From positions 90,172,399 to 90,236,398 of the forward strand of contig CM068367.1 of assembly GCA_034769895.1 (NCBI GenBank): a DNA stretch of 64,000 nucleotides, written 5' to 3'. Numbering within the stretch: the stretch's first letter is position 1; every line of letters begins with the position of its first letter. The position numbers and the translations under genes are program-made. A model generated the notes under the pieces. It saw only the letters and a program-made list of their open reading frames with translations, had not been told where the DNA came from and searched no databases. Shown here in pieces: positions 42,477 to 52,918 of the stretch. The DNA comes from Magicicada septendecula. Taxonomy: Eukaryota > Arthropoda > Insecta > Hemiptera > Cicadidae.

Positions 42477-43984
42477 ATGAGTGAATCCATGAAAAAACAG
42501 TATTTTCAGGTGTTCAGGGAATCCTATTCTTTGGAATTCCCATGCATCTTGAAATCCAGAAAAGGAGAAAAATTTGCGTTTTGTACCGTGTGTGCGTGTG
42601 ATATTAATATAGCACATGGCAGCAAAAATGACATTACAAATCATATTAAGTGTGCTAAACATCTCAGTAATTTGAAGTCAAAGGCAGAGAATCAGAAAAT
42701 ACATAGTTTCTTTACCAAAGCTGGAGATAGTAATTACGATGTTATTCAAGCCGAGTGTTTGTTTACTTCTTTTCTAATAGAGCATAACATACCACTGGCT
42801 GCAGCTAATCATGCAGGAGCCTTGTTCAGAAGGATGTTCCCTACATTGGAAATTGCTAAAACGTATGGCTGTGGTCACACGAAAACAACGTGTGTTTTGA
42901 ACGAAATGGCACGTTGTACAACCCAAGAAATTGTCACACGTCTACAGAATGGACCATTTTATTTGTCCACAGATGGAAGCAATGACGCTAATTCGAAGCT
43001 GTATCCGATAGTGGTTACATTTTATGATGCTGTGCAAGAAAATGTTACAAGTAGTGTACTATCGGTACCAGCATTGGAAGGAGATTCGACTGGACGCAAC
43101 ATTAGTAAGCTGCTACTATCGCAATTGGAATTCCACAAAATACCAATTAAAAACTGTCTTGCATTCTGTTCGGACAATGCTCCTGTTATGATTGGACAGA
43201 AAAATGGAGTTCTTGCAGTTCTGAAAGAAGCTCATGCAGATATTTTTGGCATTGGTTGCAGCTGCCATCTCATTAATTTAGCTGCTGAGAAAGCTGCAGC
43301 AAGTTTACCACTCAGAATCGATGAGATTCTTGTTGACCTTTTCTATTACCTGGAGAAGAGTGCCAAGAGGAAAGAATGGTTTCAGAAATTTGAAAGTTTG
43401 CATGGAAAAGAAATAAAGAAATTGTTGAAGCACGTGTGCACAAAATGGCTATCCTTAGGCAGGTGTTTAGACAGATTATTAGATCAGTGGGAGCCACTTC
43501 TTTCGTTTTTCAAGGATGAAGTAGTGAGTGCTCCAAACGTTTCTGCCAGTTTGTCATTCTTCACCATTCCTAAAGCAGGCCGCAGTAAATCTGATGACAA
43601 CCAGAAAAAGAGACTTCTCGATTGCTCCTCCTCATCTGAAGCCAAAAGAATGGCACGTTCTTCCAAATGTGACACGCCAGTTCTGCGAAACGTGAATCCC
43701 ACTATATCTTGCGAAGAAAAGCTGTTCATGTTTCTTTCTTCGGACCTTAACAAGGCTATTTTGCACTTTTCTGCATGCGACTATCCCATCATTTTAAAGA
43801 GTTAATACAGTCCTTCAGAGTGCTTCCCCGCATATTCACATATTATTCGACTTAATGATGGATCTGTTGAAACAGACACTCACTAAGTTTGTGAAACCAA
43901 GTGTAATTAAAGGCTCTGCATTGCTTGATGTCCAGTATCACCCTATCCAGAACCAGAAAGTTGACGAGGAATTGATTATTGGCA
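42477..43984 (+). pseudogene. hAT transposase, N-terminal and central part
   Basis: Frame 42477-43805 encodes a BED-type finger near residues 35-62 (FCTVCACDINI with C-x2-C, then HIKCAKH). The RNase-H-like core follows: LSTDGSNDANS (first Asp), FCSDNAPVMIG (second Asp) and CSCHLINLAA (C-x2-H motif). After a stop at 43803 the protein continues in another frame at 43855 (MMDLLKQTLTKFVKP, YHPIQNQKVDEELIIG). Coding similarity ends near 43984. This group resembles animal ZBED/SCAND3-like hAT proteins. Confidence 0.85.
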
Positions 43985-44004
43985 TTCAATATCCAATAAT
44001 CAAT
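43971..44004. repeat. 12-bp perfect inverted repeat at the hAT/Mutator junction
   Basis: ATTGATTATTGG and CCAATAATCAAT are separated by 10 bp. The first arm encodes the last recognisable hAT residues (ELIIG). The second lies in inserted DNA. It may be part of the inserted element's terminus or a fold-back repair scar. Confidence 0.6.
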
Positions 44005-44441
44005 AGTCCCTATACCGGCTATGTTAATTTGGCCAACTTTGTGTTCCTTTTTCTCAAAAACTATTTGACCAAATAACCTGAAATTATTACACAGTATAGG
44101 TATGCATGTTATAGTTTTATTGGACCACTTTCATGGTTCTAATATTTTTGACCCCCTAAAAAAAAATTTTTTCCAAGGTTTAAAAAAAGTGCATTTTTTT
44201 TAATAGACTTCTGGCAATATTGTTTTTTACAACAAGCATATTTGTATGAAAGTGGTCCAATGCATGTACATTGACGAGTTTCAGCTACTGTAAAAATTTC
44301 AGCTTGATACCTTTTGCGGTTCCTGAGAAAAAGGAACATTTGTGAAGAAAAAATCAATTTTCGGAAAACGGGTTTTAATGTCAAAAGTACATAATTAGTG
44401 ATTACAATTATTACAATTACCAAAAAATTATAAATAGCTTT
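44005..44441 (-). other. Non-coding 3' side of the Mutator-like element
   Basis: AT-rich with A and T homopolymers, downstream of the Mutator-like frame on the minus strand. I could not match a clear terminal inverted repeat to the other end near 61800, so the exact boundaries are unresolved. Confidence 0.5.
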
Positions 44442-46184
44442 TTAAAACATTCCAGGTACATATTGTGGGTCTTCCTCAGCATCTTCTAGCTTCTTTTTTT
44501 CATGTCTAATTCTTTTTCTTCTTTCTCTTGTGCCTTCCTTTAATTTGTCCTTAGCAGCTGCAATTCGATGGCTATCAATTGTTTGCAATCGCTTTAGGCA
44601 ACAGTCACTTATCTTCAATCCTAAATGTTTTAAAACATCAGCTTTGCCTAAGGCACCTTTGTTAAATGCTAAAATAGCATCATATACCCCAAGTTTCAGA
44701 GTAACAAAACCAACATGAATGGTTTTCGGAATTCTTTTCCACACTAATGAGTTGAACGACTCATTGGGGTTTTGCGTCAGGCCAAGAGTGCATCTTTTTA
44801 ATAAATTTTCATTGGATAAGTCTCTAAAAATAGGTTTTATTTCTTCTAAAACAGCAGGTGGTAAAGAATGTTTATGTTTGTAATCTTCTTCAGTCACAAG
44901 AAAGCGATTGTAGCCACACCAAGATGTTTTATCAGTTGGGCATAGTTGATGAGTGGGGTTTTCATTGGTTTAAAATTTATGGTAATATATTGCCCATATA
45001 GCTTTCTTCATTTGGTCTACGTCCTTGCAATTTTCTCATATTGCCTTACCATAGTACTGCTGAATATTGTCAATTTCAGAATCGGTCAGTCTTCCTTTAC
45101 CACGTAATGTTTTACTGTCTGATAGTTTTACACCTCTACGTGTCTTACAAGTGTTTCGCAGTCGAGCCCCCATTCTCTTCTGCACATGGCCAATGCATTC
45201 TGCCTTTTCAATTACGACATCAGGACCAGGGGAACTTTGACTTACAGCAGAATACCCCTTAGAATCTCCATCTCCTAAGTATGTCAAATATCTAACACCA
45301 CGTTTCATGAGGGAATTACTAAAAATAGCTTGTGCTCCCTTGACCTCCATGCGACCACTATGTCCCTCGTAGTTCAGCTCACACTCTTTCTCATGGTTTT
45401 CTGTCTTCTTATCGTCGTCGTTGGATAATACACATCCATGGCAATACTTGGACAAGCAGTGGACATCTATTATTTTCCCTGTTTCAATCGATGATGCAGC
45501 AACAACGCCATTGAGTGAGGAATATCCTCTGCGTTGCCAAGTTCCATCAATTGCAATGGCCAAATCTGTTGAACCAGTTTTTTGGATCACTTCCTGGGTG
45601 GCTTCAGCCATACATGCTTCTGCAACTTCTTCAATACTAGACATAATCACTTTATTATAAAACTGAAACCGCGTAGGTGGCCCTGGTATATCTAGCATTG
45701 TGCACAAAATATGGGCATCACTTTTTCTATTACCAATAGAACGCATGGCATATACAAACCTTAAATTTATGTCGTAAATATTATCTACTTTTTCACTTGA
45801 CATAAATGATTTTTGTGCACAACAATCATTACAAATAAGTTGCAAATTAGATGCACAACCTTTTCTTTTTTGAGCAGTGTCACTAAGAGTCACAGTTCCA
45901 ATGCCATAGGATTTGCAAGTAACAAATTCAGACAGTGCTTTAGAAAGAATATCTAAATCTACAATTATGTACTTGCTGCTATTATAATTTGTAATTTCAT
46001 CGTCTTTAGTTAAACTTTTACTTAGTTTTTGAAATGATGCTGAAGTTTCTGGTTCTGTAAAACTGCTTTCACTGTGACTTAGAATGTTTTCTGGTTTGTC
46101 ATTTAGGTTAGGCCTGTCTTTTATTTTTGTGTATTGGTTATGAACAAATTTGTGCTTTTTAAACGGTTTATTAGATCGTGGCAT
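44442..46184 (-). pseudogene. Mutator-like transposase (Mutator transposase domain family)
   Basis: One frame broken by two stops (TGA 45036-45038 and TAA 44970-44972): 382 aa from MPRSNKPFKKHKF, then the C-terminal 151 aa from 44897. Signature blocks are AIAIDGTWQRRGYSSLNGVV (Asp213), YLGDGDSKGY (Asp305/307) and ECIGHVQKRMGARLRN, followed by the tail with GLTQNPNESFNSLVWKRIPK. These occur in insect proteins annotated as Mutator-like transposase domain proteins. An N-terminal zinc region NDCCAQKSF is visible. The start codon abuts the Helitron; because the target was A|T, the ATG survives. Confidence 0.85.
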
Positions 46185-46422
46185 CTATATATTAATACGT
46201 GAAGAGAAAACTTTGTACCCCTTTTTAAGCATATTGCGCGCACGGAGGAGTGTGAGATTTGGCATAGTTAAAGTTTATATGGAGAAGGAGTGCAGAAAGC
46301 TAAAATTTATATATAATATGTGTTACAAATACATTAAATTAAATAAAATAAAACATTCATTTGCACTCGAAAAGTCATTTAAACTTTTTCAAACAATGGT
46401 AATTGTTAAAAATAAAATAATT

Positions 46423-46719
46423 TTGTTGCCAGGCAACAATAGTCTGTGGAGTGTATGTCAAGGCAAAAAAGCGTTTATTTTATATTTTGTGTATGTGTTT
46501 TATATATTAATGTGCAGTTGAAAGTGAAATACAGCTTGCTTAATACTGACAGATTGACTGAATGAGCTGTGAATTTTGTGTGATTTCAAATGTTCCTTTT
46601 TCAATAGTCTGTGGAGTGTATGTCAAGGCAAAAAAGCGTTTATTTTATATTTTGTATATTAGATATCTGTGTTTTATATATTAATGTGCAGTTGAAAGTG
46701 AAATACAGCTTGCTTAATA
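46423..46719. repeat. Helitron 5' direct repeat and palindrome
   Basis: About 110 bp starting CAATAGTCTGTGGAGTGTAT occur at 46437-46545 and again at 46601-46719, the second copy with a 12-bp insertion. A perfect palindrome TTGTTGCCAGGCAACAA lies at 46423-46439 just before the first copy. It is non-coding, upstream of the Rep start. Confidence 0.8.
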
Positions 46720-46907
46720 TACACCTGTTGCAAAAGGAAAATTTTGTAGCAGCAATTTGAATTGACTTACTCTCGCCTAATTATTATTGGTGGTTTAAAA
46801 AAAGTGAGTACATTTTATTATTTTTAAATTAAACCCCGTCTAATCTTAGTTTCAGTAATTTCATTACATGTTTTTTTTACTTTCAGATATTCGCACCTAC
46901 TTCCATT

Positions 46908-47954
46908 ATGCCTCGACATAGAACATGGACGGGTCGGAGTGAGAGACAAAGAAGAAGGAATATATATTCGCGTGAAAGTCAAAATGATAATAGACCAAGT
47001 GCAAATTTAAATAGTGTAAATAGTATACAAAATGATGAAATTATTTTGAGGGATACATTTAAATGCGCACTGAATGTCATTCCAAGAAATTTTAATACTT
47101 TTTATTGTGGATTAATGCATTTACAATGCAGGTTTTGCAATGCAAAACATTTCGAATCTGAGGTCACTTTAGGTGAAAGGACTGCATTCACTTCATGTTG
47201 TCATAAGGGTAAAGCAATATTACCGGCCTTAAGTCAAAATGAATACTTTAAATCATTGTATGATGGACTTACTTCAAATGAACCTTCAATAAAAAGAAAG
47301 TCAAAACATTATTTTGAAAACATTCGTAAATACAATTCATCATTTGCTATGGTTAGCTCAGAAGCTAAAATTTCGGATACAGTTACGCGTGGAGTGTATC
47401 ATTTTAAAATACATGATGTTTGTTATCACAGATCAGGTCCAATGACTGCTGGATATGGTCGCTCACCATGTTATGCGCAATTATATTTTTATGATGTTGA
47501 CACTGCTGTCAATTATAGATTACGTGAACACTATAATCAAACATGCAATAACAATATAATGCGCGAAATCTCTCTTGAATTGGAACGCATTAATCCTTTC
47601 GTACGGTCATTCATTGCAATGAAAGATCATTGTCAGAGAGTTGAAAATCAAAATAAAGAAATTTGTATGCTCATTAAAGTAAATCGTGATTTAGATCTAC
47701 GCCGTTATAATGATGCAGTTCAAACTGATGTAGCAGTAATATTTAGTACAGTTGATGGTGAGCCACCCTTTGAACGAAATATGGTTTTGTTTTCAAAAGT
47801 TAATGGTACCATTAAAAATATCTCTGTTTTGGATTCATCATTGGACCCTTTAACGTATCCATTACTTTTCCAAATGGTGACACTGGGTGGCATATCAATA
47901 TTTCTCATAATGTACCAACTACATCTAATTCAAGAGCGCCCAGAAATAAATTAA
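46908..47954 (+). pseudogene. Helitron Rep/helicase, N-terminal part
   Basis: Starts MPRHRTWTGRSERQRRR and contains a Cys-rich block MHLQCRFCNAKHF, then the conserved Helitron region HFKIHDVCYHRSGPM and LYFYDVDTAVNYRL. Coding sense ends near 47870, where one base is missing. The other frame continues with FPNGDTGWHIN toward 47957. Annotated end includes about 28 out-of-frame residues. Confidence 0.85.
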
Positions 47955-47956
47955 CC

Positions 47957-49875
47957 ATGCTTCAGTATGCAGCCTGTCAACTTGCAATTAGAGAAGATTT
48001 TAGCATGTTGCACCATTCACAAAAATTATTTCTGCAGTGGATAGTTGATATGTATGTGAGAATAGGGGGCACAAAGTTACATTTCATTCGACAAAATCAA
48101 ACAAGTCTTAGGTCTGAAGTTTACAACAATTTAACAGATTATTTAGAATTGAACCCCAATGCCAATAATGTTGGCCGTAGAGTAATTTTACCATCTTCAT
48201 TCAATGGATCTCCAAGAAATATGTATCAGAATTATTTAGATGCAATGTCAATTGTACAACATTTCGGAAAGCCTTCTTTGTTTATTACAATGACTTGCAA
48301 TCCAAGTTGGCCTGAAATAGTTAGCAATATTGGTGTAGGTGAGTCAGCTAATTTTCGACCTGATATTGTTGTGCGTGTATTCAAGTCCAAACTGAAAGCA
48401 TTAATTGAGGGCCTTACACTAAAAAAAATCTTCGGTAAAGTTGAAGCACTCATTTATACAATTGAGTTTCAAAAGAGAGGATTGCCTCATGCTCACATTT
48501 TACTCTCTTTAAATGAGCAAGATAAAATTGTTAACGCTACCGATATTGATAAAGTTGTATCTGCGGAGATTCCTAACATTCAAACACATCCTACATTACA
48601 TGAATATGTTGTAAAACACATGATGCATGGTCCATGCGGTGTACTTAATCCAAATTCTGTATGTATGAGAGATGAAAAATGCACAAAAGATTATCCAAAA
48701 CGATTTAATGAATTTACATGTGAATCATTAAATGGATATCCATTATACAGAAGGCGTGATAATGGTATTAATGCTGAAGTTCGCGGTAGTTGCCTCGACA
48801 ATCGTTATGTTGTACCATACAATCCGTATTTACTTGCCAAATTTAATTGCCATATAAATGTTGAAGTATGCACTACAGTTAAAAGTGTTAAATACATTTA
48901 TAAATACGTGTATAAAGGCTATGACAGTGCATCTGTTGAATTAGGTTCAGAGAGAAATGAACCCGGTCAAGAAATACAAATTGATGAAGTTAAAAATTTT
49001 TTAAATGGGCGTTATGTCGGATCAACTGAAGCTGTATGGCGCATCTATGAATTATCAATGCATTTTCAGTCACATGTCATCGTTAGACTTGACATTCATT
49101 TACCGCGTAGACAGAATGTTTACTTTCGAGAAGGGCAAGAACGTCAAGCAATTGAAAATGCAAAACAAACAAAATTATTAGCATTTTTTGAATTGAATCG
49201 ATCAGATCCATCAGCGCATGAATATAAGTATATTGAAATTCCTTTGCATTATGTGTGGGAAGATTCCCGAAAAAAATGGAAGAAGAGAAGGCGTGGAGGT
49301 GATAAAATCATTACACGCATATATGTAGTATCACCAAAAGACATCGAACTTTTCTATTTACGATTGCTTTTATTACATGTCTGTGGTCCAAAATCATTTG
49401 AGGATGTTAGAACATACAATGGAATTATACACACTTCTTTTGCTGAAGCGTGCCATGCTCGCGGCATTGCTTCAAATGATAATGAATGGCGCGAATGTTT
49501 AAATGAAGCAAAAGAATTACATTCACCAAAACAAATGCGAAATTTATTTGGTTACATTTGTGCATTAAATGTGCCAGCCAATGCATTGGCGTTATGGAAT
49601 GAATTTAAAGTATATCTTAGTAAAGATTTTTTGAGAGATTACAACGAAGAAGTATCCTTTAACACAGCTCTATTAGAAATTGAAGATATTTTGAATGTTC
49701 ATAATTTGTCATGTCAAGAACTTGGTTTACCAGTTCCCACGTATTCGCAGAGAACAGACGAAGCAAATGCTATTGATCCAATAGAACAAGAGTTTCTGTT
49801 TTCTGAGCATTATGAAACTGCAAATATTGAACAGCGTAATCTAATTGATCGTGTGATTCGTGAAGTTTTGCATCA
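47957..49875 (+). pseudogene. Helitron Rep domain (HUH nuclease) and start of helicase
   Basis: Contains the HUH motif KRGLPHAHILLSL (His178 and His180), the FITMTCNPSWPEI block near 110, and the catalytic two-tyrosine region VKYIYKYVYKG (Tyr313 and Tyr317, Y-x2-K-Y). These nick and join DNA during rolling-circle transposition. The helicase part begins after about residue 560 and is cut at codon HH by the Ty3 LTR at 49876. The last residues of the open frame (MGQF) come from that LTR. Confidence 0.9.
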
Positions 49876-51047
49876 TGTAATGGGACAATTTTGAAGGAGG
49901 TATGTTTTTTTTTTATTTCATTTAATATCAACTATTGGGAAATAATCGGTTTGGACACCCTTTGCGGCCACCGAGACCACTAACACTTATTTGGACACTC
50001 TGTATACAGTCCTGTACCGGTCCGTGCCTAGCGCACAACGATAACACCGTGGAATGTCAGCTTGTGCGCACATGCGTGTATCCTCCGTTGGGGAGGAGTA
50101 ACAAAAACTTGGTGAATAACGCTCAACGACAATGGAATGTGGCAGTGCGTGTGCGCCCGTGTGCCGCTATCTGTACTCTCGACACCAAAGTCGATCACCG
50201 GAACCAGCCATGTGAGATGCCGCAACCAATCACAGCACGAGCTGGCGGAAATGTTTTTCTTGACCAACGCATTTGTAGTGTGGTCAGTCGACAAAATCCC
50301 CCATGCCCGGCCGGGACAAGGTTCGCAGTTCGCGACCTTTAAATCTTGCATTTTAACATATTCTGAAGTGTAACAGTAAATTTGAAGATAAACAGTTAAA
50401 TCCGACAGTGTGAACGAAGTTAGCAGAGTGTAGCAAAAGTGAAAAATGTGACAAATAAACAGGACATTCATTTACATGCACGACGCCACACGCGGTCAGC
50501 CGAAGGACTCTGGTTAAGTAGTCGACTCAAACCTAATTTCAATTATTTTTCAAATTCATAAAAAATGGGGGTTATAACTAAATTAAAGGGAATCTGATAG
50601 TATGAGAGAGAGAGAGAGAGAGCAATATGGGTCGCTTTCATAATTTAGATACCATGGTTATAATGTTAAGTGTTTAGTCATAAGTATCGCAACTATTTTC
50701 ATTTCATGTATGACGAGTATCAATGTTTTCAAGCAAAGTTTTTTCGAATGAACCGCTAGTAACTTAAAATTGAACTGATATTCCAATAATTATTAACGAT
50801 GTAATGTAAAAGAAATTGATGAAGAGGGAGTTAATATTTAATAGTTAATATCAAAAAATTAAAAGTTAATAAAAAGTGTCAATTAAACACATCAATGTGT
50901 GTTTGTCATTGCATTGCCCGTTTTTCTCTGCCTGAGTACATCAGACGACATCCTGGTAAACCCTTATATATATTTGCAACTGGTAAGTGACAGTTTCTTC
51001 AGTATGTCAACAATTTAATTAATTAATTTAAAGCTAATAACACTTCA
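49876..51047 (+). repeat. Element 4 left LTR
   Basis: Starts TGTAATGGGACAATTTTG and ends AATAACACTTCA. Contains a (GA)n run near 50604. The 135- and 147-aa frames on the two strands (near 49935-50471) are duplicated in the right LTR and are not considered genes. Confidence 0.95.
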
Positions 51048-51048
51048 A

Positions 51049-51068
51049 TGGCGCCCTTTGACAGTGAC
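51049..51068 (+). other. Element 4 primer-binding site
   Basis: TGGCGCCCTTTGACAGTGAC begins 1 nt after the LTR end. TGG pairs with the tRNA CCA end. The tRNA is not identified. Confidence 0.65.
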
Positions 51069-51110
51069 TTTGTAAATTAGTATAATACAAATTTACAAAC
51101 TGATCGAAAA

Positions 51111-52793
51111 ATGGCAGAGAAAAGCGAGAGTGTAAATTTATGTGAAGATGTTGGGGAGGGGTCAATTCTCAATATTACGCAAGACGATTTAATATCGACA
51201 AATATTGACGAAAGTATAGACAATACAACACACGAATTAACGATTGAGACAGTAGACGCAAAAGTAAGCGATAATATAAATATATTTAACCAATTAGCAT
51301 TGATGATGGAGATGATGTCAGGAATGAAAACTGAGATTAAATCAGAAGTAAATTCTATAAATGATAAACTAACTGATTTAAATAACGAGTTTATAAATGT
51401 GAGGAGCGAATTGAGAGCGAGTGAAATATATATGAATAGCCGTTTAGAAAGTATGAGTGAGGTTATTGTTGGAGTGAAAGATGGGTTGACTAGTGATATC
51501 AATAAGATACAAACTGAGTTGGAAAATGATATAAAAATAATTAACGAAAAACAAAAAGAGAGAATGTTGGAGACAAATAAAAAATTTGACACATTGACAA
51601 GTAAATTTAATGATAAAATTAAGAAGCAAAATGACAAAATTGACTGTAATGTTCAGTGTATAATTAATGAATGTGAACAAATCAAACGAGCTAGTGAAAT
51701 ACAAGAAAATATAAATGATGAATTCAGAAGTAATTTTGAACAAGTTGATGCGATTAAGATTAATGTTACTAGTTTAAAGAATAAACAAGCAGAACATGAG
51801 CGTGAAATAATTAAAGTCAGAGAAGACTTGAATGTAACCATTAACCAGAAATTAAGTAATGTGAGTGAGAGAGTGAATGTGGAAGTAGAATTAGGATATT
51901 TTAGTAATGAAAGTAGGGGAGTGAACCCCATACAATTTTTGAACTCCATAAAAAGTTTTAATAAATATAACCAAGAAAGTTGGGAGATTAAGTTAGTAAG
52001 AATTTTGAAGTACTTTAAAGGGGATGCCAAAATATGGGCGGATGCTCATAACGATAACTGGGTAGATTTTAATGAGTTTGAGCAGGCATTTAGAAATAAG
52101 TACTGGTCAGAAGAGAAACAAGAGGGGTTACGTAGTATCATAATGGGGTGGGGAAACTTTAATATTAAACACATGAGTATTACATCGTATGTAACGAGAC
52201 TATATAGTCAAGTTAAATATTTAGAACCACCAATGCCTCTTTCATCTTTTATTAGATACATCAGTAAACATTTACCCAAGGACATACGGTCCACAATCAG
52301 AACCCGGGATTTTGCCAATATCGCAGAGTTAGAAAAAATATTAGAGGCATACCAGAGTATGAAAGAGGAAGAGGATAATAAGTATCAATTTAGAGTTAGT
52401 GAATCGAACCAAACAAATACTGAAATAAGACAACCAGACCATTTTATTAGTAATGTGAGTAGATCAGGGGAGGGGGCGTGGTTATGTCCAAACCCTAGTT
52501 GTGGAGCCAGTAATTATAATGGGTCGCGGAATCAATGTTACCAGTGTCAGGGTCCGAGGAGTAGTGCCCAAGGGAGAGGGGAGAATTATAATAGGGGTTG
52601 CGATCAATTTAGAGGGAATCATAGGGGGAGAGGTTTTACTAGTAATCGGGGAGTGTCAGGAAATTTTAATCAGAGAGGAAGAGGGGGATATGTTAGTAAC
52701 CCAAATGAAACTCGGGGCGTAGAAGTACCAGCTCATAATCAAAACAGTAGGGGGGTTTACAGTGAACCACCACCTCCACATCCGTTAAACTAA
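51111..52793 (+). CDS. gag: Element 4 Gag with RanBP2/FET-type zinc finger and RGG tail
   Basis: 560 aa. Residues about 55-260 form a long coiled coil. Residues 265-420 form a capsid-like domain distantly similar to elements 1 and 2 (RGVNPIQFLNSIKSF, DNWVDFNEFEQAFRNKYWSE). In place of a CCHC knuckle there is AWLCPNPSCGASNYNGSRNQ followed by CYQCQGPR: Trp457, Cys459, Cys464, Asn468, Cys476, Cys479. That is the RanBP2-type four-cysteine pattern, closest to the FUS/EWS/TAF15 finger (WxCPNPxCG...N...R..CxQC), with one extra residue between the Cys pairs. Residues 485-550 are Gly/Arg-rich with repeated RG and RGG. Ends PPPPHPLN. The next frame (Pol) starts 126 nt later. Confidence 0.92.
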   Translation: MAEKSESVNLCEDVGEGSILNITQDDLISTNIDESIDNTTHELTIETVDAKVSDNINIFNQLALMMEMMSGMKTEIKSEVNSINDKLTDLNNEFINVRSELRASEIYMNSRLESMSEVIVGVKDGLTSDINKIQTELENDIKIINEKQKERMLETNKKFDTLTSKFNDKIKKQNDKIDCNVQCIINECEQIKRASEIQENINDEFRSNFEQVDAIKINVTSLKNKQAEHEREIIKVREDLNVTINQKLSNVSERVNVEVELGYFSNESRGVNPIQFLNSIKSFNKYNQESWEIKLVRILKYFKGDAKIWADAHNDNWVDFNEFEQAFRNKYWSEEKQEGLRSIIMGWGNFNIKHMSITSYVTRLYSQVKYLEPPMPLSSFIRYISKHLPKDIRSTIRTRDFANIAELEKILEAYQSMKEEEDNKYQFRVSESNQTNTEIRQPDHFISNVSRSGEGAWLCPNPSCGASNYNGSRNQCYQCQGPRSSAQGRGENYNRGCDQFRGNHRGRGFTSNRGVSGNFNQRGRGGYVSNPNETRGVEVPAHNQNSRGVYSEPPPPHPLN

Positions 52794-52918
52794 TAAGGGC
52801 GGTTGAAAAAGAAAGCCCCCAGCCGTCTAGTAGTCACCTGACAATAGGGTCACTAATTACTAATATACACAATGATTTATCTGACGAAGAAGCGGGAGAG
52901 AGTAATAATGCTTTCGGG

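Noticed and set aside
49935..50471. 135- and 147-aa frames on opposite strands, duplicated at 57826-58362
   Set aside because: LTR sequence of element 4; no domain, and the two frames overlap antisense.
51077..52030. Minus-strand frames of 99-186 aa
   Set aside because: Antisense shadows of the element 4 gag coiled coil.
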